Assembly: GCA_910587405.1 (NCBI GenBank)
Contig: CAJUKS010000010.1
Coordinates: 1-62,532 of the forward strand
Source of the DNA: an uncultured Alphaproteobacteria bacterium
GTDB lineage: Bacteria; Pseudomonadota; Alphaproteobacteria; RF32; CAG-239
Length of the DNA: 62,532 nucleotides
Direction: 5' to 3'
Under the pieces are notes generated by a model. The model ran no database searches. It was given only the letters and a program-made list of their open reading frames with translations, and was not told the origin of the DNA. The position numbers and the translations under genes are program-made. How positions within the stretch are numbered: the stretch's first letter is position 1; each line of letters starts with the position of its first letter. Of the stretch, positions 19,020 to 26,780 are shown in pieces.

Positions 19020-19047
19020 TTGACAAAATTTTGAATTGTGTCATAAT
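19020..19047 (+). promoter_or_regulatory. Sigma70-like promoter
   Basis: TTGACA (19020-19025), 16 bases, CATAAT (19042-19047). It points at the small gene at 19166 and would leave a leader of about 110 bases. The rest of the 279-base gap to plsY is AT-rich with no feature seen. Confidence 0.5.
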
Positions 19048-19165
19048 CGGATCAATAAAAAATTTTTCTGTTCATTACTTTGATCAATCCTGACGGTCGT
19101 TTCTTTGGGTGATGAGCATTTTTCGTATCAATTAAACCGAAATACTAACTAAAAAAACATCTCGT

Positions 19166-19510
19166 ATGAACAAGAATCTGATTGTCAGCCTCCTTGGTGT
19201 CTATGCTGTGGTTTTTATCGCCGTTTTCCTCGACGAGCACAAACCGAAACAGCCCGTTATCTATCCTGAAGAAAGTATTGTCTTTCTCTACGAGAACGGG
19301 TATGCGGTGTGTCTGGGACGCGGCGGTGATCCGGAGTTTTACGACAACAACGGAAAACGGGTGGAACAGCTTGAGGCTTCTCAGAACAAAGCCCCGGCTG
19401 AAAAGAAGGAACGCAAGTTTCCGACCGTATCCCGCGAAGCGCTTTTGACGGAAGCGCCGAAAATGAAGAAGCTCTATCCGGTGTACCTGAAAAAAAGATG
19501 GAGAAGGTAA
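19166..19510 (+). CDS. Small single-pass membrane protein, unknown
   Basis: A 114-residue protein with one N-terminal hydrophobic segment (about 5-22) and a basic C-terminal tail (VYLKKRWRR). No family recognised. A good promoter lies upstream and a strong terminator directly after the stop, which argues for a real gene, although no clear ribosome-binding site is seen before the ATG. Confidence 0.55.
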   Translation: MNKNLIVSLLGVYAVVFIAVFLDEHKPKQPVIYPEESIVFLYENGYAVCLGRGGDPEFYDNNGKRVEQLEASQNKAPAEKKERKFPTVSREALLTEAPKMKKLYPVYLKKRWRR

Positions 19511-19528
19511 CCCCGAAGTGCTTTAAGC

Positions 19529-19572
19529 AAAAGAAAACGCCTCCTGTTCGGATGAACAAGAGGCGTTTCTGA
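19529..19572. terminator. Bidirectional terminator between 19510 and proS
   Basis: The inverted repeat AAACGCCTC...GAGGCGTTT has an extended stem (one bulge), with A-rich sequence on one side and T-rich on the other. It sits between two convergent genes. Confidence 0.75.
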
Positions 19573-19588
19573 TTTTAAACCGTCGCCG

Positions 19589-21109
19589 TTAATAAGAGCG
19601 GGCGTAAATAACGTCGATCTCGGCATCTTTGGCGCCGGTCAGCAGGCATTCGCCTTTGGTGCCGCTCTGATCGAACGGAATGCAGCGAATGGTGATTTTG
19701 AGCGCTTTCAGCAGTTCTTCCGAGTTGGGATCGCCGCTCCATTTGCCGCGAACGAAAGCGACCGCGTTGCCGTCGCCTTCTTTCAGAAAACGGTTGGCGT
19801 TGGCAAAATATTTTTCAAATGCATCATGAGTGACGATATCGGTGCGGATATTGTTCTCCAGCCGGGTTTGGGCACGATTGAACATTTCCTTCTGAACGGC
19901 TTCCAGCCGGCCGGCAACATCTTCGGCAAATTGTTCAACCGCCATGATTTGTTTGCCTTCGGGGGTTCCGAGTTTGAGGCGTTCTTTGACCATTACTTTG
20001 TCGCCTTCAACGTCACGCATACCGATTTCGCAAATGATCGGCGCACCTTTGCGGGTCCAGTCCCAGAATTTGTCGACGCTCAATTTGTTGCGATTGTCGA
20101 TTTTAACGCGGATTTTTTCGCCGAACGGCGTCAAACTCTTAATCCGGTTTTTGATTTGTTCAATATAGTTCATTACGGCCTCGCGGTCGGCTTCGTTTTT
20201 GATCACCGGAACCAAAATCACCTGATAAGGCGCAATCCGCGGCGGAACCACCATTCCTTCGTCATCGGCATGGGTCATGATGACGCCGCCGATCAGACGC
20301 GTGGAAACGCCCCAGGAAGTGGTATAGGCAAATTCCGGTTTGCCTTCGTTGTTAACAAAGCTGATGCCGGCCGATTTTGCAAAATTCTGGCCCAGGAAAT
20401 GTGACGTTCCGGCCTGCAGGGCTTTTCCGTCCTGCATCATGGCTTCGATACAATAAGTGTCGACGGCGCCGGGAAACTTCTCATGTTCGGGTTTGCGACC
20501 GACCAACACCGGCAGGGCCAGCGCATTTTCGGCAACATCGCGGTAAACTTCAAGCATCTGTTTGGTTTCGGCTTCGGCTTCGGCGGCGGTGGCATGGGCG
20601 GTATGACCCTCCTGCCACAAAAATTCGCGCGTACGCAAAAAGAGGCGGGGGCGCATTTCCCAACGGACGACGTTGGCCCACTGGTTAACCAGCACCGGCA
20701 GATCGCGGTATGATTTTATCCATTTGGCAAAAGAGTCGGCGATAATGGTTTCCGAAGTCGGACGAACCACCAGCGGTTCGTCAAGCGGTGACTGCGGAAC
20801 CAACTTTCCGTCTACTTTTCCCAGCCGGGAATGGGTAACTACGGCCATTTCTTTGGCAAAGCCTTCGACGTGGTCGGCTTCTTTCTGAAAAAAGGAGAGC
20901 GGGATAAACAGCGGAAAATAACAGTTGTCATGTCCGGTTTCTCTGAACTGTTCGTCAAAAATGTTGCGGATGTTCTCCCAAATGCCGTAGCCCCACGATT
21001 TAATGACCATGCAACCCGGCGAGGCCGAATTTTCTGCCATATCGGCGGCGGCAACAACGTTCTGGTACCATTCGGGATAGTTTACTTCTCTGGTATTTTT
21101 CAGTGCCAT
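19589..21109 (-). CDS. proS: Prolyl-tRNA synthetase, archaeal/eukaryotic-type
   Basis: Charges tRNA-Pro. The 506-residue class II synthetase has motif 2 (RWEMRPRLFLRTREFLWQ), motif 3 (GGVIMTHADDEGMVVPP), the anticodon-binding domain, and an extra C-terminal domain ending in the tyrosine tail IYARSY. There is no INS editing domain between motifs 2 and 3. This is the archaeal/eukaryotic-like form, not the shorter bacterial ProRS usual in alphaproteobacteria, so horizontal acquisition or gene displacement is likely. The start follows a GAGGAAT box. Confidence 0.93.
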   Translation of the reverse strand: MALKNTREVNYPEWYQNVVAAADMAENSASPGCMVIKSWGYGIWENIRNIFDEQFRETGHDNCYFPLFIPLSFFQKEADHVEGFAKEMAVVTHSRLGKVDGKLVPQSPLDEPLVVRPTSETIIADSFAKWIKSYRDLPVLVNQWANVVRWEMRPRLFLRTREFLWQEGHTAHATAAEAEAETKQMLEVYRDVAENALALPVLVGRKPEHEKFPGAVDTYCIEAMMQDGKALQAGTSHFLGQNFAKSAGISFVNNEGKPEFAYTTSWGVSTRLIGGVIMTHADDEGMVVPPRIAPYQVILVPVIKNEADREAVMNYIEQIKNRIKSLTPFGEKIRVKIDNRNKLSVDKFWDWTRKGAPIICEIGMRDVEGDKVMVKERLKLGTPEGKQIMAVEQFAEDVAGRLEAVQKEMFNRAQTRLENNIRTDIVTHDAFEKYFANANRFLKEGDGNAVAFVRGKWSGDPNSEELLKALKITIRCIPFDQSGTKGECLLTGAKDAEIDVIYARSY

Positions 21110-21260
21110 TTTTATTAATTCCTCTAAAGTCTGTTTTTAAAACTAACTGAACTTAACAAATTTTATTCTAAATGTGAATACTAAAAATGGGAAAAACGCC
21201 GTCAAAAAAAACCGGAGAAAAATTCTCCGGTCTGCATTTTTGAAATTGCGTATCGCAGCG

Positions 21261-21620
21261 TTACAAAATGTCGTCAATTTCTTTGACGGCCTTTTTGTTC
21301 TCGCGGCTGGCCTTAATGGCGTCTCTGAAGTTGGCGCGTTGCTGGATGTTTTTGCGCATCTGCTGCGAAACGGCATTAATCTGCGAAGACATCAGGTCGC
21401 GGTTGGCGGCGGCCTGAGCGGTCAGAATGCTTTTCTGTTCCGCGCTAAAGGAAGATTCGTTGATTTTTTTGATTGCTTCGTTATAATCTTCGGTAACGTC
21501 TTCCATTTTGTCTTCGACCCAATCCTGGTCATAGTCTTTGGCTTCGGCGTTCGATGCGCCGGCCATGATCGCTGCCGGCAGAACCATTGACGCCATCAGG
21601 CTGTAAAATACTTTTTTCAT
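21261..21620 (-). CDS. Small secreted helical protein, unknown
   Basis: A 119-residue product with a Sec signal peptide (about 1-27, ending SNAEA) and a charged, Gln/Asn-rich, probably all-helical mature part. No family is recognised; the size and charge would fit a periplasmic chaperone-like protein, but that is a guess. An AAAGGA box precedes the ATG. Confidence 0.7.
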   Translation of the reverse strand: MKKVFYSLMASMVLPAAIMAGASNAEAKDYDQDWVEDKMEDVTEDYNEAIKKINESSFSAEQKSILTAQAAANRDLMSSQINAVSQQMRKNIQQRANFRDAIKASRENKKAVKEIDDIL

Positions 21621-21804
21621 GATTCGGATCCTTTGTTAAAGGTTAAAACTATAGCAATTTCCGATATAATCAGCAAAAAGGCCCGGACAAGGGGAAAAGA
21701 AAAAATAACTTGCTTAATGTTTAAATTTGTAGTACCGTGAACAATACAGCCGGACAACGGGCTGCAGTTTGTGTTTTAACCTGTTTGTAAAAAGGATTAA
21801 GATT

Positions 21805-22008
21805 ATGGCAGCAGGAACAGTTAAATGGTTTAATAAGAGAAAAGGTTACGGGTTTATTACCCCGGACGAAGGTGATAAAGACATATTTGTTCATATTTCG
21901 GCGGTTAAGAGCGCAGGGTTGAGAACTCTTAACGAAGGTGACAAAGTCAGTTACGAAACAATGACGGAAAGAGACCGGGTTGTTGCCGGCAATATCAAAC
22001 TGCTGTAG
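21805..22008 (+). CDS. Cold-shock domain protein
   Basis: A 67-residue single-stranded nucleic-acid binding protein with RNP1 (KGYGFI) and RNP2 (DIFVHIS). ATG 21805 is chosen: AAGGA lies 8 bases upstream and the product then begins MAAGTVKWFN, as the family does; an earlier in-frame start would add 12 unrelated residues. It acts as an RNA chaperone. It is monocistronic and followed by a terminator. Confidence 0.95.
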   Translation: MAAGTVKWFNKRKGYGFITPDEGDKDIFVHISAVKSAGLRTLNEGDKVSYETMTERDRVVAGNIKLL

Positions 22009-22033
22009 TCTGACGTCTGACAAAACTTTTCAG

Positions 22034-22064
22034 GCCCTGCCGTTTTCAAGCAGGGCTTTTTATT
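22034..22064 (+). terminator. Terminator of the cold-shock gene
   Basis: GCCCTGC pairs with GCAGGGC across a 9-base loop and is followed by TTTTTATT. Confidence 0.85.
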
Positions 22065-22142
22065 GTTTTGTTGGCAAAATATTAATAATTGGCCGCTTAT
22101 AATGCCGCCAGATAATCAAATCAATTATTGAAGGGATGACAA

Positions 22143-22766
22143 ATGTCAGAAAAATCTATGGAAATTTATGACCGTCTGGTGCCTATGGTGGTGGAGCAAA
22201 CCCCGCAGGGCGAACGTTCGTTTGATATTTTCTCGCGTCTGTTAAAAGAGCGGATCGTGTTCCTGACCGGCCAGGTCGAAGACGATATGGCATCATTGGT
22301 ATGTGCGCAGTTGTTGTTTTTGGAAGCCGAAGATCCGGACAAGGACATTTTCCTTTATATCAATTCTCCGGGCGGCGTCATCACTTCGGGGATGGCAATT
22401 TATGATACCATGCGTTACATCAGTTGCGATGTCAATACCTTATGTATCGGACAGGCTTGCTCGATGGGATCATTTTTGCTGGCCGGCGGTACCAAGGGCA
22501 AACGTTTTGCCCTGCCTAATTCGCAGATCATGATCCATCAGCCTTCCGGCGGCGCCAAAGGGCAGGCTGCCGATATCGAAATTCAGGCCAAGCTGATTCT
22601 TGACATGCGGCGCCGGCTCAACAATATCTATGCCGAAAATACCGGGCAAAAGCTTGCGGTAATTGAAAAAGCAATGGATCGCGACAATTTTATGACCCCG
22701 GAAGATGCCTTGAAATTCGGTTTGATCGATCAGATTGTAACCTCCCGTAAAGAAATCAGCAAATAA
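22143..22766 (+). CDS. clpP: ATP-dependent Clp protease proteolytic subunit ClpP
   Basis: The serine protease chamber of ClpXP/ClpAP. The catalytic Ser is S107 (GQACSMGS), His H132 (IMIHQPSGG), and Asp near 181. Length 207 residues is typical, with a short propeptide region. It lies 11 bases ahead of clpX, as in most proteobacteria; no trigger-factor gene precedes it here. Confidence 0.97.
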   Translation: MSEKSMEIYDRLVPMVVEQTPQGERSFDIFSRLLKERIVFLTGQVEDDMASLVCAQLLFLEAEDPDKDIFLYINSPGGVITSGMAIYDTMRYISCDVNTLCIGQACSMGSFLLAGGTKGKRFALPNSQIMIHQPSGGAKGQAADIEIQAKLILDMRRRLNNIYAENTGQKLAVIEKAMDRDNFMTPEDALKFGLIDQIVTSRKEISK

Positions 22767-22777
22767 GGGATTGAAAA

Positions 22778-24067
22778 ATGAGTGAAGATAACGGACATAA
22801 AGATGACCAGATCTGCTGTTCCTTCTGCGGAAAATCGCAGTCGGAAGTTAAAAAGCTGGTAGCCGGCCGCGGCGTTTATATTTGCGACGAGTGTATTGAC
22901 GTATGCATCAGTATTGTCCATGACGAAATGAACGAATTGGACAAGGAAAACGGCGGTGTCAAAACTTCCGGCAATACAATGGAGAAACTGCCCACACCTT
23001 CAAAAATCAAAGAGTTTCTCGACCAGTATGTCATCGGACAGGAACATGCCAAAAAAGTGCTGTCGGTGGCGGTTTACAACCATTACAAACGTCTGAACAG
23101 CCAACAAGGCGATGCCGACGTCGAAGTTTCTAAATCAAATGTGATTCTGGTCGGTCCCACCGGCAGCGGTAAAACGCTGTTGGCGCAAACGCTTGCCAAA
23201 ATCCTTGACGTGCCGTTTGCCATTTCCGACGCAACGACGCTGACGGAGGCCGGTTATGTCGGTGAAGACGTGGAGAATATCGTCCTCAAACTGGTGCAGG
23301 CGGCTGATTACGATATCGAAAAGGCACAGCGCGGCATTGTCTATATCGATGAGATCGATAAAATCAACCGTAAAGGCGACGGTCCTTCAATTACCCGCGA
23401 CGTTTCGGGCGAAGGGGTACAGCAGGCCTTGTTGAAAATTATCGAGGGTACGATTGCCAACGTACCGCCTCAAGGCGGCCGCAAGCATCCGCAACAGGAA
23501 TTCCTGCACGTGGATACCACCAACATTTTGTTTATTTGCGGCGGTGCTTTTGCCGGGATTGAAAAAATCATCAATCGTCGCAGCCAGAAAACCTCAATCG
23601 GTTTCGGCGCCAAAGTTGCGAGCAAACAGGAAAAACCGGTCGGGGAGGTCATGAAAGAGATTCAGCCCGAAGACTTGCTCAAATACGGCCTGATTCCCGA
23701 GTTTATCGGCCGCCTGCCGATCATTGCCTCGCTGGAAGATTTGGATGAAAAAGCGTTGGTCAAGATTTTGACCGAACCGAAAAATGCTCTGGTTAAACAA
23801 TATGTTGCTCTGTTTAAGATGGAAGATGTCAAACTCGACATTACCGACGACGCCTTGATTGCGATTGCCAAAAAGGCAATCGAGCGCAAGAGCGGAGCCC
23901 GGGGATTGCGCGCAATCATGGAAGAAAAACTGTTGGAATTGATGTATGATATTCCGGACAAAAAGGACGTTGCGGAAATTGTGATCGACGCCGAAGTCGT
24001 CAACGGTCAGAAAACCCCGATTTTGGTTTATAAAGAGAACAAACAAAACGTTGTCGGAGCCGAGTAA
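22778..24067 (+). CDS. clpX: Clp protease ATP-binding subunit ClpX
   Basis: The AAA+ unfoldase that feeds ClpP. An N-terminal zinc-binding domain (CSFCGKS...CDEC) is followed by Walker A GPTGSGKT, the pore loop GYVGED, Walker B VYIDEIDK and the ClpP-contacting IGFGAK loop. Length 429 is normal. The next gene starts at the base directly after the clpX stop, so the two are co-transcribed. In many alphaproteobacteria lon follows clpX; here it does not. Confidence 0.97.
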   Translation: MSEDNGHKDDQICCSFCGKSQSEVKKLVAGRGVYICDECIDVCISIVHDEMNELDKENGGVKTSGNTMEKLPTPSKIKEFLDQYVIGQEHAKKVLSVAVYNHYKRLNSQQGDADVEVSKSNVILVGPTGSGKTLLAQTLAKILDVPFAISDATTLTEAGYVGEDVENIVLKLVQAADYDIEKAQRGIVYIDEIDKINRKGDGPSITRDVSGEGVQQALLKIIEGTIANVPPQGGRKHPQQEFLHVDTTNILFICGGAFAGIEKIINRRSQKTSIGFGAKVASKQEKPVGEVMKEIQPEDLLKYGLIPEFIGRLPIIASLEDLDEKALVKILTEPKNALVKQYVALFKMEDVKLDITDDALIAIAKKAIERKSGARGLRAIMEEKLLELMYDIPDKKDVAEIVIDAEVVNGQKTPILVYKENKQNVVGAE

Positions 24068-24655
24068 ATGCGTGCAGTCGAAGCTGTCAGCTTTTTTCGT
24101 GAATTGAGTCAGGATCCGGCTCTGCATAACGACATGCCGCATACCGGCTGCTTTATTCGCGCCCGGCAGATTTGCCGTCGCTTGGAGCACGACGGCGACG
24201 AAGCCGTCGTCGTGCGGGTGAGTGCCGCCAATCAGATGATGACCGGCCGGGTTTCCTGTCTGGAAGACGACGGCAGCTACAGCAGTCATGACGTTAACTG
24301 GGGTTTTCACGTTGCCGCGGCGGCACCTGTTGTAAACCCCGACGGTCAAGAGCAGTTGCTGGTTTTTGACCCGGCATTGTTTGACGGACCGGTCAGCGTC
24401 GACAGCTGGAGTCGGGCCATGTGTGCCGGCGGAAAAAATCTGGGAACGGAAAACGTGCAAAAAATTCCCTATCGTCAGGGTGGTGATCGTTTGTTGGCCG
24501 ATATTGAAAAATCGGTCGGATTGACAACTGACGAAGCGTTTTTTGCCACCCGGTCCGACCGTTTTGCCGGTAAAAAAATCGTGCGCCGGCCATCACCGTG
24601 GCAGCGCAATTATTACCGCGTTTTGGAAGCCGCTTTGTCTCACGGCCGCGGATAA
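24068..24655 (+). CDS. Predicted protein-glutaminase-like cysteine enzyme
   Basis: A 195-residue cytoplasmic protein (no signal peptide). The pattern matches bacterial protein-glutaminases: Cys28 in TGCFIRARQIC, His81 in VNWGFHVAAA and Asp101 in LVFDPALF followed by PVSVDSW. In protein-glutaminases the order is GC-x-RA, then NW-x-HV, then a DP motif before a V-x-x-W segment, and His and Asp are about 20 residues apart as here. Such enzymes deamidate glutamine side chains in proteins. Known members are secreted; this one is fused to the clpP-clpX transcript with no gap, suggesting an intracellular target, possibly linked to proteolysis. The fold assignment is from motif reading, not a search. 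Confidence 0.6.
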   Translation: MRAVEAVSFFRELSQDPALHNDMPHTGCFIRARQICRRLEHDGDEAVVVRVSAANQMMTGRVSCLEDDGSYSSHDVNWGFHVAAAAPVVNPDGQEQLLVFDPALFDGPVSVDSWSRAMCAGGKNLGTENVQKIPYRQGGDRLLADIEKSVGLTTDEAFFATRSDRFAGKKIVRRPSPWQRNYYRVLEAALSHGRG

Positions 24656-24678
24656 GCGAAAACATGCACCCCTTCAAT

Positions 24679-24710
24679 AAACCCGGCTCAAAAACCGGGT
24701 TTGTTTTTTT
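24679..24710 (+). terminator. Terminator of the clpP-clpX operon
   Basis: AAACCCGG pairs with CCGGGTTT across an 8-base loop and is followed by G and seven T. Confidence 0.85.
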
Positions 24711-24773
24711 GCAATTCCTTTTGTTTGCCGCAATTTCAAAACCGCCCGCGTTGACGGGGCAAGCCGAAAAGAC

Positions 24774-24802
24774 GGGTTTTGCTCCCGTTTTAGCGAAAGA
24801 TA
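24774..24802 (-). terminator. Possible terminator of chpT
   Basis: On the minus strand ACGGG and CCCGT form a short stem followed by CTTTTC, 58 bases after the chpT stop. It is a short stem, so support is modest. Confidence 0.4.
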
Positions 24803-24859
24803 TCCATATTTGTTGTTTTATTTTGAGCAGTGTTCGGAGAGTACAAAAACTGTCATTTT

Positions 24860-25462
24860 TCAGCTGATCAGCAGCGAAAAACCGTTTAAGACGTCAATGG
24901 TCAGGGTTCGGCCTTCTTCTTCCAAAATTTTTTGCAGACAATAGAGCGGCGCATATTGCGAAACATTATCCGGCGTTCCGCCTTCCAAAACGGTCTGCAT
25001 CGCCGCAATTTTCCCCTGAGCCAACGGGGCGTCGCTTTCGGCGGCCACCACAATTGCGCTGCGAGTGCTGCCGACGCGCACCTTGCCGCCGCGAATAATG
25101 ACATCGGCGGCGCACATGGCAGCCAGCATCACGGCACGGTTAAACGGACTGTTGACAATTTTGATTTCGGTAGCGATCGGGTGATGCAGATTGAGAGTGG
25201 CGATATATTCTTCGGTAACGTTTTTGACTGTTTCAATGTTTTCCAAATTGGCATTGCTCAGTCCGAAAGCCATACGGAAAAATTTTAACCGTGCGGTCAA
25301 TACCTGAGAACTGGTTTTGAGTGTAGACTTGATTTCTGCCAAAAATTCGTCGTCTTCGTCTTCCATCAGTTCAACGGCGTTGGCAAAGGCGCCGACGTTG
25401 CCGATCAGATCGTGACTGATGCGGGTGCAGATCAGTTGCGAAATGTTGATTTTGTTTTCCAT
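24860..25462 (-). CDS. chpT: Histidine phosphotransferase, ChpT family
   Basis: The N-terminal segment ICTRISHDLIGNVGAFANA carries the phosphoacceptor His (H17) in an HDLxGxxGA context, followed by ELMED and a degenerate Bergerat-like C-terminal domain without ATP-binding boxes. That is the ChpT plan: a phosphotransferase that passes phosphate from the CckA kinase to CtrA and CpdR in the alphaproteobacterial cell-cycle relay. Length 200 residues fits. ATG 25462 is chosen over an in-frame TTG one codon earlier; AAGGCGG precedes it. It starts 10 bases after the upstream secreted-protein gene stops, so the pair is likely one transcript. Confidence 0.85.
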   Translation of the reverse strand: MENKINISQLICTRISHDLIGNVGAFANAVELMEDEDDEFLAEIKSTLKTSSQVLTARLKFFRMAFGLSNANLENIETVKNVTEEYIATLNLHHPIATEIKIVNSPFNRAVMLAAMCAADVIIRGGKVRVGSTRSAIVVAAESDAPLAQGKIAAMQTVLEGGTPDNVSQYAPLYCLQKILEEEGRTLTIDVLNGFSLLIS

Positions 25463-25472
25463 CAAAACCGCC

Positions 25473-26597
25473 TTAGAAGTTGTACAGGTTGGTATTCATG
25501 TATTTTTGGTCTTCGCGCGACATCCGTGTAAAATCCAACTCTTTGAGCATCGGATCTTCCAACAGCAGAAAACCGGTCGAGGCTTTCATATAGGGTTTGT
25601 TTCCGCCCATTCCCCAGATAACGTCTTCCTTGTTGTCGGGAACGCCGTATTTCTGGTTGATTTTGCGCCAAAAATCATAAATCTTGATATCACGCAGATA
25701 TTGTATCTTCTGACTGCTGCCGCGCATGGTGCGGGTGGACATGCTTTGATAAACGATTTTGTAAATCTTGTTGTTTGTAAAATTGCTGGTCAGGTTGATC
25801 GAAATTTCTTCCTGAGTGTCGTATTTGACGAATCTTTCGCTTTCCACATATTGATGTTTGTTTTCTTTGGCTGCCTTGACCACACAGCTGGCCAGCCGTT
25901 CGTATCCGACCACGCCGGCATTGCGGCATTGTTCTTCATAGCGCCATTTGATGAAGTTGGGAATTTCAAATTTTTGCGAAATCCGCTTAAATCCGCGTTT
26001 GGCCATCGTCGCTTCGGCTTGCGGCAAGTTCATCCGCAACATCAGACCCGAGATGTCAAATACCGAGGCATTTGAGCGGCGGTTGCCGTTTTTGGAACTG
26101 CTGACCATTTTTTCCAAATTGATACTGCCGGCTTCTTTGCGGCCGCCGGTTGTGTCGTCGGAAGAAAAAGAGGTGGTGGCCAGCTTCTCGACCCAGGTTC
26201 CCGAAAGCGGGGACGAACTTTCGTCATCGTCCTCACCGGCGGTTTCTTTAATCGTCTGAGTGAGCGACTTTTGGGTTTTAGCCTTTGTCGCGCCTGTTTT
26301 GGCTGTCTGCGGCGCCGGTGTTGTCGCGGGCGCTTTTTTCGGTTCGACGTCGTCTTCGTCCGGCAAAGCCTTTTCGACAAAGTCAAATTCGCTGTCACTG
26401 ATGGTTTCCGGCTTCATGATCACGCCTCCCTCTACGGAAGGGGCAATCGACGTTTTTGCGGGCGCCTTCGGTTTTTTCTTGGCGGCGGTAATTTTGGGCG
26501 CCGGTTCAAAAAGCATGGCGTCCATATCATCGGCAGCCTGGGCATGGCAGGTAAAAACAGCAGTAAAAACAGCGAGACAAAGTAAAATTTTTTTCAT
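25473..26597 (-). CDS. Secreted protein of unknown function, upstream of chpT
   Basis: A signal peptide (about 1-21, ending HAQA) is followed by a low-complexity Ala/Pro/Lys/Thr-rich region to about residue 170, then a compact 200-residue C-terminal domain with two conserved-looking cysteines (EEQCRNAG, LASCVVKA) and an Asn/Tyr-rich end. No family recognised. It probably lies in the periplasm or is surface exposed. It is the promoter-proximal gene before chpT, a pairing that could be chance. The ATG at 26597 is used; a GTG one codon earlier is also possible. Confidence 0.7.
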   Translation of the reverse strand: MKKILLCLAVFTAVFTCHAQAADDMDAMLFEPAPKITAAKKKPKAPAKTSIAPSVEGGVIMKPETISDSEFDFVEKALPDEDDVEPKKAPATTPAPQTAKTGATKAKTQKSLTQTIKETAGEDDDESSSPLSGTWVEKLATTSFSSDDTTGGRKEAGSINLEKMVSSSKNGNRRSNASVFDISGLMLRMNLPQAEATMAKRGFKRISQKFEIPNFIKWRYEEQCRNAGVVGYERLASCVVKAAKENKHQYVESERFVKYDTQEEISINLTSNFTNNKIYKIVYQSMSTRTMRGSSQKIQYLRDIKIYDFWRKINQKYGVPDNKEDVIWGMGGNKPYMKASTGFLLLEDPMLKELDFTRMSREDQKYMNTNLYNF

Positions 26598-26780
26598 CAC
26601 ATCAGCCGGGGTATGAGTTTTTTAAATATTTTTCTAAATATTATATTTATTTTCCGAAAATAGCAAACGATAATTTCAAGAAAAAATCAAGTACAAAGCC
26701 ACAGTTATCAAAAGCCGCTTTACATTTTGCGGCAGGAAAGATATAGATAGGCATATTTTAAATTTAACAAAGAGGCGAAA

